Below are positions 33,760 to 42,982 of a DNA stretch of 64,000 nucleotides, piece after piece. Numbering within the stretch: position 1 is the first letter of the stretch; each line of letters begins with the position of its first letter. The DNA comes from Candidatus Egerieimonas intestinavium (lineage in GTDB: Bacteria > Bacillota > Clostridia > Lachnospirales > Lachnospiraceae): assembly GCA_018711815.1 (NCBI GenBank), contig DVHU01000008.1, forward strand, positions 1 through 64,000, in the 5' to 3' direction. The translations under genes were made by a program, and so were the position numbers. Under the pieces are notes generated by a model, which saw only the letters and a program-made list of their open reading frames with translations, did no database searches and was not told the origin of the DNA.

Positions 33760-34644
33760 ATGGAACAAAACCTGTCTTTATATCACATTTTTTATACGGT
33801 GGCCAACGCCGGAACCATCTCCAAGGCGGCCAAGGAATTGTACATCAGTCAGCCGGCCATCAGCAAAGCCATCCAGAAATTGGAGCAGTCCCTCCAGGTG
33901 CCGCTTTTTACCAGAACTTCCCGCGGAGTTCACTTGACAAATGAGGGTAAAATTTTGTACACTCATGTACGTACAGCTGTAGATGCCCTCTCCTCCGGAG
34001 AGGATCAGATGCGCAGGATTCACGACCTGGGAATGGGGCAGCTTCGCATCGGCGCCAGCACTACCCTCTGCCGCTATGTGCTGCTCCCCCACCTGCAGGG
34101 CTTCGTGAAGGCTCATCCCCATATTCAGATTTCCATCGACTGCCAGCCCACCCATGAGATTCTGGGGCTGCTGGAGAGCGGAAAAATCGACGTAGGGTTG
34201 GTGGGAACCCCGGAAAGTCCCGGGAACGGCCTTTCCTTTTTATCCATGGGAAGTATCCAGGACACCTTCGTGGCCACCCCCGATTACCTGGAAAATCTGA
34301 AAATGCGTGACGCCGCTTCAGCCACCTACATGCTTCTGGATCAGGCCAATGTGTCCCGCCAGTATATCGACCCCTACCTGCAGGCCATATCCCTGCCGGT
34401 GGAGCATATCCTGGAGGTCACCACCATGGATCTGCTGATCGACTTCGCGCGAACCGGACTGGGAATCGCCTGCGTCATCCGCGAGTTTGTGGAGGAGGAT
34501 CTGCGAGCATCCAGCTTGGTGGAGGTTCCCCTGGAGGTAACCTTCCCCAGAAGGGAAGTTGGATTCTTGTACCAGGAGCACGGCGCCGCCGGCTTCGCCC
34601 TGGGAAGCTTTCTGCGCTATATGAGGGAATGTACACCAGATTAA
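33760..34644 (+). CDS. LysR-family transcriptional regulator beside leuCD
   Basis: 294 residues. The N-terminal winged helix (FYTVANAGTISKAAKELYIS, SQPAISKAIQKLEQ) is followed by a substrate-binding domain (about 88-290). It is divergent from leuC and shares a palindromic promoter region with it, so the likely target is leuCD and itself. By analogy with other divergently placed regulators, a pathway intermediate such as isopropylmalate is a plausible effector, but this is inference. Confidence 0.9.
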   Translation: MEQNLSLYHIFYTVANAGTISKAAKELYISQPAISKAIQKLEQSLQVPLFTRTSRGVHLTNEGKILYTHVRTAVDALSSGEDQMRRIHDLGMGQLRIGASTTLCRYVLLPHLQGFVKAHPHIQISIDCQPTHEILGLLESGKIDVGLVGTPESPGNGLSFLSMGSIQDTFVATPDYLENLKMRDAASATYMLLDQANVSRQYIDPYLQAISLPVEHILEVTTMDLLIDFARTGLGIACVIREFVEEDLRASSLVEVPLEVTFPRREVGFLYQEHGAAGFALGSFLRYMRECTPD

Positions 34645-34663
34645 GAGAGGAGTAAAGGAAACC

Positions 34664-35317
34664 ATGAAACGATTTTTTGCCATGCTTTGTATGGCGGCCA
34701 TGGCAGTCAGCCTTCTGACGGGCTGCAAGGACAAAGGGGAAGATTCCGTACAGGAGGATCCCACCGCCACGCCTGCTCCCACCGCCGCGGAGGACGAGAC
34801 AGGCTCGGAGGATCTCCTGTCCGGCATGCACCACGCTACCATCGAGGTAGAAAATTACGGAACCATCACCCTGGAGTTGGACGCGGACACCGCCCCCATC
34901 ACCGTCACCAACTTTGTCAACCTGGCCAACGAGGGGTTTTATGACGGTCTCACCTTCCACCGGATTATGTCCGGTTTCATGATGCAGGGAGGCGATCCCC
35001 AGGCCAACGGAACCGGCGGTTCCGACGAGAAGATCAAGGGCGAATTTTCCAACAACGGGGTGGAGAACGACATTTCCCACCTGCGGGGAACCATCTCCAT
35101 GGCCCGGAGCAAAAACAATGATTCCGCCTCCAGCCAGTTCTTCATCGTCCATCAGGACAGCACCTTCCTGGATGGGGATTACGCCGCTTTCGGGAAAGTG
35201 ACGGAAGGTATGGAGGTGGTGGACACCATCTGCGCCTCCGCTAAGCCCATTGACGACAACGGAACCATCGTTCGGGATCAGCAGCCCATTATCAAGAAAA
35301 TTACCATACTGGATTAA
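34664..35317 (+). CDS. Peptidyl-prolyl isomerase lipoprotein (cyclophilin type)
   Basis: 217 residues. A lipoprotein signal with lipobox LLTGC (Cys near residue 21) is followed by a low-complexity Thr/Pro/Glu linker and a cyclophilin domain: FVNLANEGFYDGLTFHRIMSG, MMQGGDPQANGTGG and SSQFFIVHQDS. It probably assists folding of exported proteins on the outer face of the membrane. It lies 19 nt downstream of the LysR gene and before a strong terminator. Confidence 0.93.
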   Translation: MKRFFAMLCMAAMAVSLLTGCKDKGEDSVQEDPTATPAPTAAEDETGSEDLLSGMHHATIEVENYGTITLELDADTAPITVTNFVNLANEGFYDGLTFHRIMSGFMMQGGDPQANGTGGSDEKIKGEFSNNGVENDISHLRGTISMARSKNNDSASSQFFIVHQDSTFLDGDYAAFGKVTEGMEVVDTICASAKPIDDNGTIVRDQQPIIKKITILD

Positions 35318-35327
35318 TCAGGCAAAA

Positions 35328-35376
35328 CCCGGCAGGCTATACAATGGCGTGTATTGTATAGCCTGCCGGGTTTTTA
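35328..35376 (+). terminator. Terminator of the cyclophilin gene
   Basis: A 17-bp perfect stem with arms 35328-35344 and 35354-35370 (CCCGGCAGGC.../...GCCTGCCGGG) is followed by TTTTTA. Confidence 0.9.
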
Positions 35377-35430
35377 TGGGTTCTCTCTCTATTCCTATAA
35401 ATCCTGAGCAAGCTGTGCTCACAACACTAC

Positions 35431-35479
35431 AAAAGGGAGCGCCTCCTGGGCCAGCCTATCCGGCCCATAAGGTGCTCCC
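35431..35479 (-). terminator. Terminator of ilvNC
   Basis: Minus strand GGGAGCACC...GGGCC pairs with GGCCC...GGCGCTCCC (arms 35479-35462 and 35452-35435), followed by TTTTGT. Confidence 0.7.
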
Positions 35480-35514
35480 CTCTCATGATCTTATTTTATT
35501 CCATAGCCGCTTTC

Positions 35515-36552
<1,038 letters not shown>

Positions 36553-36597
36553 TTAATATATGGTTAGGGAAGGTTCTCTTCTCTAGCACTCTGTTTT

Positions 36598-37095
36598 TTA
36601 GAGATAGCGCACATCTCCGCTGCCTCTGGAGAGACCGGTGATACCGGTTCTGGCAACCTCAAGGATCTCATAGCTGCCGATCAGCAGGCTCATGAAGGCC
36701 TCCAGCTTGCTCTCCGTTCCCGTGAGCTCCACAATCATGGAATCCCTGCCCACGTCTACGATCTTCGCCCGGAAAATATTCGTAAGGGAAAGCACGCTTT
36801 CCCGCATACTCTCCTCTACCCGCATCTTAACCATGATCAGCTCACGGCTGACACTCTCCTCCGGCTCCAGGACCTTGATGTCCTTCACATCCACTAATTT
36901 CCGCAGCTGTCTGGTAATCTGCTCCAGCACCACATCATCGCCGGAACATACCACAGTCATACGGGAATAGTTGGGATCTGCCGTCTCGCCTACAGTCAGA
37001 CTCTTGATATTATAGCCCCGCCTGCTGAACAGTCCTGATACTCGGCTCAGCACACCTGCTGTATTATCAACGAGAATGGATAGTACTCTCCTCAT
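36598..37095 (-). CDS. ilvN: Acetolactate synthase small (regulatory) subunit
   Basis: 165 residues. The N-terminal ACT domain (VLSILVDNTAGVLSRVSGLF, RRGYNIKSLTVG) binds valine and gives feedback control, followed by a C-terminal ACT-like domain. The catalytic subunit ilvB is not adjacent, so the enzyme must be assembled from separate loci. Start ATG 37095 follows AAAGGGGG; a consensus promoter lies upstream. Confidence 0.94.
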   Translation of the reverse strand: MRRVLSILVDNTAGVLSRVSGLFSRRGYNIKSLTVGETADPNYSRMTVVCSGDDVVLEQITRQLRKLVDVKDIKVLEPEESVSRELIMVKMRVEESMRESVLSLTNIFRAKIVDVGRDSMIVELTGTESKLEAFMSLLIGSYEILEVARTGITGLSRGSGDVRYL

Positions 37096-37137
37096 AACAC
37101 ATTCCCCCTTTTCCCGAATCTTCGGTACTTTTCTGCT

Positions 37138-37166
37138 ATTTTAGCAATTCCTGCCCCCTTTGTCAA
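37138..37166 (-). promoter_or_regulatory. Promoter of ilvN-ilvC
   Basis: Minus strand: consensus -35 TTGACA (37166-37161), 17-nt spacer, -10 TAAAAT (37143-37138). The leader is short, with no T-box, unlike leuA. Confidence 0.75.
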
Positions 37167-37272
37167 CAGATTGTCCCCTCCATTTCAGCCGTGAAGCCTC
37201 TTCTGCCTATACAAAATTGGCATAGCTGCTATAACCTGCCGGCGGCCGGACAGCGCCATTGCCCATACAAAA

Positions 37273-37363
37273 TGTCCCAAAAGCTAGGATTCCTGAGGAA
37301 AGCTTCCGCATATTTATGGGCTGCGCGAAGCAATTTTCCCCGGGCCTCCCTGCTTTTGGGACA
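37273..37363. repeat. Long-range inverted repeat downstream of the DHHW gene
   Basis: TGTCCCAAAAGC (37273-37284) and GCTTTTGGGACA (37352-37363) are perfect 12-bp arms around a 67-nt centre that has its own small TTCCT/AGGAA hairpin. On the minus strand it ends in TTTTGT, so it may act as a terminator. Confidence 0.6.
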
Positions 37364-37391
37364 CTCTCTTTCCGCCTCCAGGCGATCTACT

Positions 37392-38780
37392 CTACGTATC
37401 GTCGCCTGCCTGGTCAGGGCTGTCCTGACCGGCATCCTCCCCCTGATCCTGGGAGTCAGCATTATCCTGCGCTCCTCCATCCCCCTGATCGCCGGAGCTG
37501 GTGGTATTCTGAGCTCCTCCCTGATCCGTGGATGTGGTATTATCCTGAGCTCCGCCGCCTGTCTGGCTAGTACTATTCTGGGCGCCGTCCGCGCTCTCAT
37601 CTGTTCCCGAGGAGGCGGCCGCCTCCAGCACCGGAGCCAGGGAGGTGTCCTGGAAGAAGGTATTGGCGTTGTACAGGTAGAGCACGTCTGTGATTCCCTC
37701 AGCGTCCACCAGCATGGACAGATCATCATAGTAATATCTGGGGTCGATGACTATGATCTCCCGATAGTAGGGGGCCAGGAAGGGCAGAAAACAGTTGGCG
37801 TAGGAATCCTTCAGCAGCAGCAGCTTGCGTCCTCCCTCCAGGGGCGTCTCCACCTTCACCTCCGGGTGGTTGCCGTCCAGGAACACCGTGTAGGCGTCAC
37901 GAATCTCCAGATTCTCCGCATTGTAGAAGGATCCGGATTTCTCCTGCTCGCTGACATAGGTGACAATGGAGCCCGGCTGATCCTCATCGGGCAGCTGAAC
38001 TTCTATCTCTTCTTCCTGGTTCATGCGAAAACCGCTCTTGGCCGAGAGGGTTCCCCGGAACTGATTGGAAACCACCATCCCATTATAGGCGGGAGCCGTC
38101 TCCACCAGGCCCATGGCCACCGCCGCCTCCGAGAAGGCCTCATAAGCCCCTCTAGTGGTCCAGTGATGGTCCGTCTGATAGTAGAGCTTGGTTCCCTTTT
38201 CATGCTGGGCCTTAAACCGCTCTCTCACGTCAATCCCAGTGACTCCGTTTTCCGCAAAGAAGGAATACATCTGATCCATCCAGGCGTTCTGATCCCCGGC
38301 AGGGGCGCCGGCGGGCAGATAATCCTCCAGAATATTCACCGCCGTGGGGGCCAGCAGGAAATACTGCTTCAGATCCGGGTACTTCTGGGAAAAGCTGTTG
38401 ATGGCCGTCTGGACCTTCTCCAGGTTAGCGGGATCCGGCTCCACAAAATTTTCCATCAGATAGCCCTTCTTCCCCCGGAAAACCCCGTTGGAATCCTGCT
38501 TGCCGCTGATGGTGTCCGCCAGGCCTTTTAAGTGTACCCAGGCGTCCCGGAATACAAACTGGTCGTTGATATAGCTCTCATAGTTGGTCTCAAACTGCCC
38601 CGACAGCAGACTGTCCACCGTCACCTCCGGCGCAGAGGCCAGCATCCGGTTCTCCGTCTCCGAAAAGCTTCTGTCCTTGTGGAAAATATTTCCCAGCACC
38701 AGGAAGGCCACCAGGCCAAAAAAGAGAATCCCCGTGATATTCAGAAAGATATTCCGCTTATTTTTCTTTCTTAGTTTCAT
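37392..38780 (-). CDS. DHHW-motif extracytoplasmic protein (AlgJ/AlgX-like)
   Basis: 462 residues: a signal anchor (about 10-30), then a folded domain with YYQTDHHWTTRGAYEAF, the motif that names the DHHW family, related to AlgJ/AlgX sugar O-acetyltransferases. KLLLLKDSYANCFLPFLAPY supplies the expected second active-site block. The last 80 residues or so are a low-complexity Gly/Gln/Asp/Ser/Thr tail. It follows the MBOAT gene by 12 nt. With its neighbours it probably acylates an extracellular polymer. Confidence 0.85.
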   Translation of the reverse strand: MKLRKKNKRNIFLNITGILFFGLVAFLVLGNIFHKDRSFSETENRMLASAPEVTVDSLLSGQFETNYESYINDQFVFRDAWVHLKGLADTISGKQDSNGVFRGKKGYLMENFVEPDPANLEKVQTAINSFSQKYPDLKQYFLLAPTAVNILEDYLPAGAPAGDQNAWMDQMYSFFAENGVTGIDVRERFKAQHEKGTKLYYQTDHHWTTRGAYEAFSEAAVAMGLVETAPAYNGMVVSNQFRGTLSAKSGFRMNQEEEIEVQLPDEDQPGSIVTYVSEQEKSGSFYNAENLEIRDAYTVFLDGNHPEVKVETPLEGGRKLLLLKDSYANCFLPFLAPYYREIIVIDPRYYYDDLSMLVDAEGITDVLYLYNANTFFQDTSLAPVLEAAASSGTDESADGAQNSTSQTGGGAQDNTTSTDQGGAQNTTSSGDQGDGGAQDNADSQDQGEDAGQDSPDQAGDDT

Positions 38781-38792
38781 TTTAGTCGTCCT

Positions 38793-40190
38793 TTAAAATC
38801 TGAAATACAAAAATGGATTGTAGGAATCATATACCAGGAAAGCGATGCTCAGCAGGAGCAGCAGGCCGTTGATCACTGCCGCCGCCACAGGCCTGGTGCC
38901 GGCCACCCGCTTGTACCACTTGTAGGCCCAGGGTCTGGTGCAGATGATGCAAAACACCAGCAAAACCAGACTGCTCTTCAGGTAGTAGAAAGCGGTGGCG
39001 TTGGCGAAGCCTGCCACGCCCACACCGAAGAGGCTTCCCAGATAAGCGAGGCCGTCCTTCAGATCTGTGCAGCTGAAGAACACCCAGCCGATGATCACGA
39101 AGATCATGGTATACAGATTGCCCACCCAGCCCGGCAGCCGCTCCAGATATTTGCCCCAGATGTATTTCTCCAGCAGCAGAAACACGCCGTAGTAAACGCC
39201 CCACAGGACGAAGTTCCAGGCCGCCCCGTGCCAGAGTCCGGTCAGGGCCCAGACCACCAGAATATTTCGGATATGCTTGGGTACCGACACCCGGTTTCCG
39301 CCCAGGGGGATGTACACATACTCCCTAAACCAGGTGCCCAGGGAGATGTGCCACCTTCTCCAGAATTCCGTCACCGACCTGGAGGTGTAGGGATAGTCAA
39401 AGTTCTTCACAAACTGGAAGCCCAGCATCTTTCCCAGACCCACGGCCATATCTGAATATCCCGAGAAGTCGAAATAAATCTGCATGGTATAAAAAATAAT
39501 TCCTATCCAGGAGGTGACCACCGTCTGGTAGCCGTCGCCCAGGCCCTGGATGGAGGTGTACACCGCTCCGGCCGTGTTGGCCAGCAGAACCTTCTTGGCC
39601 AATCCCTTGATGAAATACTCCGCGCCCAGGCTGGCCTTATGCCAGGTGATGCTCCTCTCCTCCAGCTGTTCCTGAATATCGATGTACCGCACGATGGGTC
39701 CCGCGATCAGCTGGGGGAACATGGTGATATACAGGGCGAAATCCAGAATATTCTTCTGGACCCGAATCTCATCCCTGTACAGATCCAGGATGTAAGACAG
39801 GGTCTGGAAGGTATAAAAGGAAATACCCACGGGCAGCGCCAGCTCCCGGTAGGGAATATTCACCGGAAGTATGGCGTTGATGGATCCCAGCAGGAAGCCG
39901 TAATATTTGAAGAATCCCAAAATACAGAGATTTACCACCACCGTGAAGATCAGATTCGCCCTCCGGCGGGCGGGATTCTCCTTCAGCCGGTCCAGCTCCA
40001 AGCCCATGACAAAATTAAACAAAATGGATAGCAGCATCAGCACAATATACACCGGCTCCCCCCAGGCGTAAAAGATAATGCTGGCTGCCAGCAAAATAAT
40101 ATTTTTCCAGCGAAGTCCCGGAATCACATAATAAAGTGCCAGTACTATCGGCAAAAACACAAACAAAAATACAATGCTGCTGAATACCAT
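38793..40190 (-). CDS. MBOAT family membrane O-acyltransferase (AlgI-like)
   Basis: 465 residues, about 10-12 membrane helices. The family motif is visible as SVTEFWRRWHISLGTWFREY and the histidine-bearing GLWHGAAWNFVLWG. It passes acyl groups across the membrane to an extracytoplasmic transferase; AlgI does this for alginate. Its neighbours (DHHW protein, DUF4358 protein, SGNH hydrolase) point to a wall or exopolysaccharide acylation module. Confidence 0.94.
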   Translation of the reverse strand: MVFSSIVFLFVFLPIVLALYYVIPGLRWKNIILLAASIIFYAWGEPVYIVLMLLSILFNFVMGLELDRLKENPARRRANLIFTVVVNLCILGFFKYYGFLLGSINAILPVNIPYRELALPVGISFYTFQTLSYILDLYRDEIRVQKNILDFALYITMFPQLIAGPIVRYIDIQEQLEERSITWHKASLGAEYFIKGLAKKVLLANTAGAVYTSIQGLGDGYQTVVTSWIGIIFYTMQIYFDFSGYSDMAVGLGKMLGFQFVKNFDYPYTSRSVTEFWRRWHISLGTWFREYVYIPLGGNRVSVPKHIRNILVVWALTGLWHGAAWNFVLWGVYYGVFLLLEKYIWGKYLERLPGWVGNLYTMIFVIIGWVFFSCTDLKDGLAYLGSLFGVGVAGFANATAFYYLKSSLVLLVFCIICTRPWAYKWYKRVAGTRPVAAAVINGLLLLLSIAFLVYDSYNPFLYFRF

Positions 40191-40220
40191 GATGGTTCTC
40201 CCCTGCGCTCCAAAACAAAT

Positions 40221-40823
40221 TTATTTGATAAAATCCACGTAACGCGTCTTCCACGCGTCCGCCTTTTCACCCACGGCCAAAAAGGCAAAATTACCCCGGG
40301 TATCAATGATCGCCTCGTTCAGCAGAGCCGTCTGCTCCGCTCCATACCCCTCAAAGCTCTTCTTCTGGTTCTCCACATGCTCCTCCAGGCTCTCCTGCAG
40401 GTCGCTCAGCTGGGACTGCTCCTTCACCTTCACGATCAGAAGCTCCTCCACAGCCATGGGGGATTCCGCCTTGTAAAAGAGGAATCCGTCGTAGGACGCC
40501 TCGTCTATGCCTATGTACCGTTTCAGATCAATGCCGCTCTTCTTCTGCAGGGCCGTCAGATCCGAATCCTGTTCCATCTCCGCCGTGATCTCCTCTATGC
40601 TGCAGTCTCTGGCCCCGTCTCCCCGGTATATGACGATCAGATAAATGAGCAGGAGCAAAACCAGTCCAACTTTCACTATCCGCATCACCAGATCCTGATT
40701 CAGCTCCAGCCCCGCTGCAGCCCTGGAATTCGCTCTGGTTCCAGAACGCGCTTCACTCCCGGAAGCCCCTTCATGTCTGAGCTTCGCCCCAGTCCTGGGA
40801 TTTCTTCTCTTTCGTGTCTCCAT
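40221..40823 (-). CDS. DUF4358-type small membrane protein
   Basis: 200 residues. A basic, disordered N-terminus (METRKRRNPRTGAKLRHEGA) is followed by one membrane helix (about 53-70) and a domain of about 110 residues after it. This matches the DUF4358 proteins that occur with MBOAT/DHHW cassettes in Clostridia, but no activity is known. It lies between the MBOAT gene and the SGNH gene in the same operon. Confidence 0.75.
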   Translation of the reverse strand: METRKRRNPRTGAKLRHEGASGSEARSGTRANSRAAAGLELNQDLVMRIVKVGLVLLLLIYLIVIYRGDGARDCSIEEITAEMEQDSDLTALQKKSGIDLKRYIGIDEASYDGFLFYKAESPMAVEELLIVKVKEQSQLSDLQESLEEHVENQKKSFEGYGAEQTALLNEAIIDTRGNFAFLAVGEKADAWKTRYVDFIK

Positions 40824-40826
40824 CTC

Positions 40827-41708
40827 TTATATCCCCGCTTTTATCGCCATATTTGTCATCCAAAGAGGATAATAACTCTTGCTCATGTGGAGACCGTCCG
40901 CCTCGTGGAATTCCGGATGCTGCTCCACAATAAAGGTATTGTCAATGTAGGTGATGCCCATATCCTGACACATCTCCTCCAGCTTCTGGTTAAACTCCTC
41001 ATAGTGGGCCAGATACTGGTTCTTGGCGATGGCCGCGTCCGTCATGGGCAGGATGCTGTTGACGTAAATCTCCACCCCCGGGATTCCCTCCTTAAGGCTC
41101 TCCACATCCTCCCTGTACTTTTCGATAAAGTTCTCCGCCACGCCGTTGAAATAGCCCAGATCGTTCATGCCGAAGGCCATAAACACCTTCTGAGGCTTAC
41201 TGTTTATGGCAGTCTGGATCAGGTCGTCATTCTTGGCCACACTCTTTCCCCGGGCGTAGGCCACCACGCTGCTGTCCAGAAACTGATAGGACACCAGGCC
41301 CTCGGTGATGGAGTCTCCCAGGATCATCGACCCCTGGAAGGACTGGCGCAGGGAGGATACCTCCCGGGCGGTAAAGTTGGCCTCATCCGCCTTCTGCTGG
41401 GCCGCAGCCGCAGCCGCCCGGGCCTCAGCCTCCTTCTCCTGGAGGGTACGAAGCTCCTCCTCAGTCTCCTCCAGTCCCGCGGACGCCAGGTTCTCCAGCC
41501 GGACCACATTCTCCCGGATCACCGCCTCCTCAGCCTTGTGGGCTCTCCAGCGGAGAATTCCGAAAATCAAGCACAACAAGAAAATCCCCCCTGCAATGAG
41601 CAGTGGGATTTTCCTCCGTGATTTTATAAAATTCAATAAATCCATCAAAAAATCTTTGCCCTTGTTCACTTTTCTACTTCCGTCCCCTAATTTTCCCTTT
41701 TTCGACAA
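40827..41708 (-). CDS. SGNH/GDSL hydrolase, membrane anchored
   Basis: 293 residues. One membrane helix near residues 35-52 and a short coiled coil (about 60-100) precede the SGNH domain: MILGDSITEGLV (nucleophile Ser), AFGMNDLGYF (Asn) and EADGLHMSKSYY (Asp/His). It probably transfers or removes acyl groups at the cell surface. It is the first gene of the four-gene acylation operon; the promoter is at 41714-41742. Confidence 0.88.
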   Translation of the reverse strand: MSKKGKLGDGSRKVNKGKDFLMDLLNFIKSRRKIPLLIAGGIFLLCLIFGILRWRAHKAEEAVIRENVVRLENLASAGLEETEEELRTLQEKEAEARAAAAAAQQKADEANFTAREVSSLRQSFQGSMILGDSITEGLVSYQFLDSSVVAYARGKSVAKNDDLIQTAINSKPQKVFMAFGMNDLGYFNGVAENFIEKYREDVESLKEGIPGVEIYVNSILPMTDAAIAKNQYLAHYEEFNQKLEEMCQDMGITYIDNTFIVEQHPEFHEADGLHMSKSYYPLWMTNMAIKAGI

Positions 41709-41713
41709 AAATT

Positions 41714-41742
41714 ATTATACCGTCCTCAATCTAAAACTACAA
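41714..41742 (-). promoter_or_regulatory. Promoter of the acylation operon
   Basis: Minus strand: -35 TTGTAG (41742-41737), 17-nt spacer, consensus -10 TATAAT (41719-41714). Confidence 0.65.
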
Positions 41743-41795
41743 GTGTAAAATCTTTACTATTCCATTAAAATATTTTACGTTCTTATGAAGGCTTC

Positions 41796-42155
41796 CTATT
41801 TGCCCAGAAGAGTCTCCCACTCCTTCTCACGAAAGCCTGTGGTCACGAAATCCTCGCCCACCAGCACCGGGCGCTTCACCAGCATGCCATCGGTAGAGAG
41901 CAGCTCCAGCTGTTCCTCCTGGCTCATGGTCAAAATCCGGTCCTTCAGCTGCAGCTCCCGGTATTTCTGCCCGCTGGTGTTAAAAAAGCGCTTTAAGGGC
42001 AGGCCGCTTTTCTCCCACCAGAGCTTAAGCTCCTCCTTGGTGGGATTCTGCTCCAGGATATGGCGGTCCTCAAACTCCACGCCTCTCTCCTCCAGCCATT
42101 TCTTCGCCTTCTGACAGGTGCTGCACTTGGGGTACTCCACAAATAATACGCTCAT
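41796..42155 (-). CDS. Spx/ArsC family protein
   Basis: 119 residues from ATG 42155, which overlaps the yaaA stop as ATGA and has GGAGGAG upstream. The thioredoxin-like fold has a CxxC pair in EYPKCSTCQKAKKWLEE. ArsC-type reductases use the first Cys and Spx regulators use the CxxC as a redox switch. This length and the RPVLVGEDFVTTGF segment are seen in both, so the function cannot be fixed. It is coupled to yaaA, a peroxide stress gene, which favours a redox role. Confidence 0.85.
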   Translation of the reverse strand: MSVLFVEYPKCSTCQKAKKWLEERGVEFEDRHILEQNPTKEELKLWWEKSGLPLKRFFNTSGQKYRELQLKDRILTMSQEEQLELLSTDGMLVKRPVLVGEDFVTTGFREKEWETLLGK

Positions 42156-42907
42156 CGGTCTCCTCCTTTTTCTTTTACATATATCCACTGATTTTCTCCG
42201 GAGAGCTCAGGGCTATAGACGTATCCTCCCGAGCTAAAGGTTTTGATCTCCTCCGGTTTTCGGGTTCCCGCCTCCGCCAGCAGACGCACCATCTCTCCCC
42301 GGGCCATCTTGGCGTAGGTTCCCTTCTGCACCAGCTTTCCCCCGTGCTCCTCCAGGAAGGAACAGGTCACCAGGGACGTCTCCGGGGACAGGTGGGGAAT
42401 CACGGCCCGGGCATACTCCTGGGAGGCCAGATTCAAAATAAAATTCCCCTCCCCCTCCAGGCTTTTGGCCAGCTTGTCCCCCCAGAACTCATAGAGATTT
42501 CTGTGTCCGCCAATCTTCACTTTGGCCTGCATCTCCAGCCGGTAGGGCGTCACGCCGTCCAGGGGCCGCAGAATCCCGTAAAAGCCTGAGAGTATCCGCA
42601 GGTGCTCCTGAATGTAAGCCCAGCTCTTCTCCTCAAAGACCAGAGGGGCCATATACTGGTACTGGGTTCCCTCGTAGGCCAGAAGGGCCGGGGTCAGATT
42701 TCTCCGCAGGTCCATGGTTCTAAGCCGCTGTACGTTCTGCCGGGCAATATTGTCGCTGCATCCCCAGAGGCTCTGCAGTTCCCGGGGACTTTTTTCCCGG
42801 AGCCATTCCTTCAGCTCCTCGGCCTCCTCCAGAAACTGGGGGAGCTCCGCCGCAAAAAGATCTGTCTGCACCTTCATTTTCTTTGCCGGGGAAATAATGA
42901 TCCGCAT
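42152..42907 (-). CDS. yaaA: Peroxide stress protein YaaA
   Basis: 251 residues from ATG 42907 (MRIIISPAKKMKVQ, with AAGGAGAG upstream; an ATG at 42925 is less likely). YaaA in Escherichia coli lowers free iron under peroxide stress and has a DNA-binding fold. The family signature ISPAKKM near the start and PYRLEMQAKVKIGG are visible. It overlaps the Spx/ArsC-like gene by four bases. Confidence 0.92.
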   Translation of the reverse strand: MRIIISPAKKMKVQTDLFAAELPQFLEEAEELKEWLREKSPRELQSLWGCSDNIARQNVQRLRTMDLRRNLTPALLAYEGTQYQYMAPLVFEEKSWAYIQEHLRILSGFYGILRPLDGVTPYRLEMQAKVKIGGHRNLYEFWGDKLAKSLEGEGNFILNLASQEYARAVIPHLSPETSLVTCSFLEEHGGKLVQKGTYAKMARGEMVRLLAEAGTRKPEEIKTFSSGGYVYSPELSGENQWIYVKEKGGDR

Positions 42908-42928
42908 ACGCTCTCCTTTTACCACAAG

Positions 42929-42969
42929 GGGACTGCTGCGCTAGCCTCTTCGCTAACCGCAGCAGTCCC
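42929..42969. other. Hairpin between carB and yaaA
   Basis: GGGACTGCTGCG (42929-42940) pairs with CGCAGCAGTCCC (42958-42969), with an inner TAGC/GCTA pair. There is no T-run on either side, so it may be an RNA-stabilising hairpin rather than a terminator. Confidence 0.6.
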
Positions 42970-42982
42970 TCTGATTTAACTC

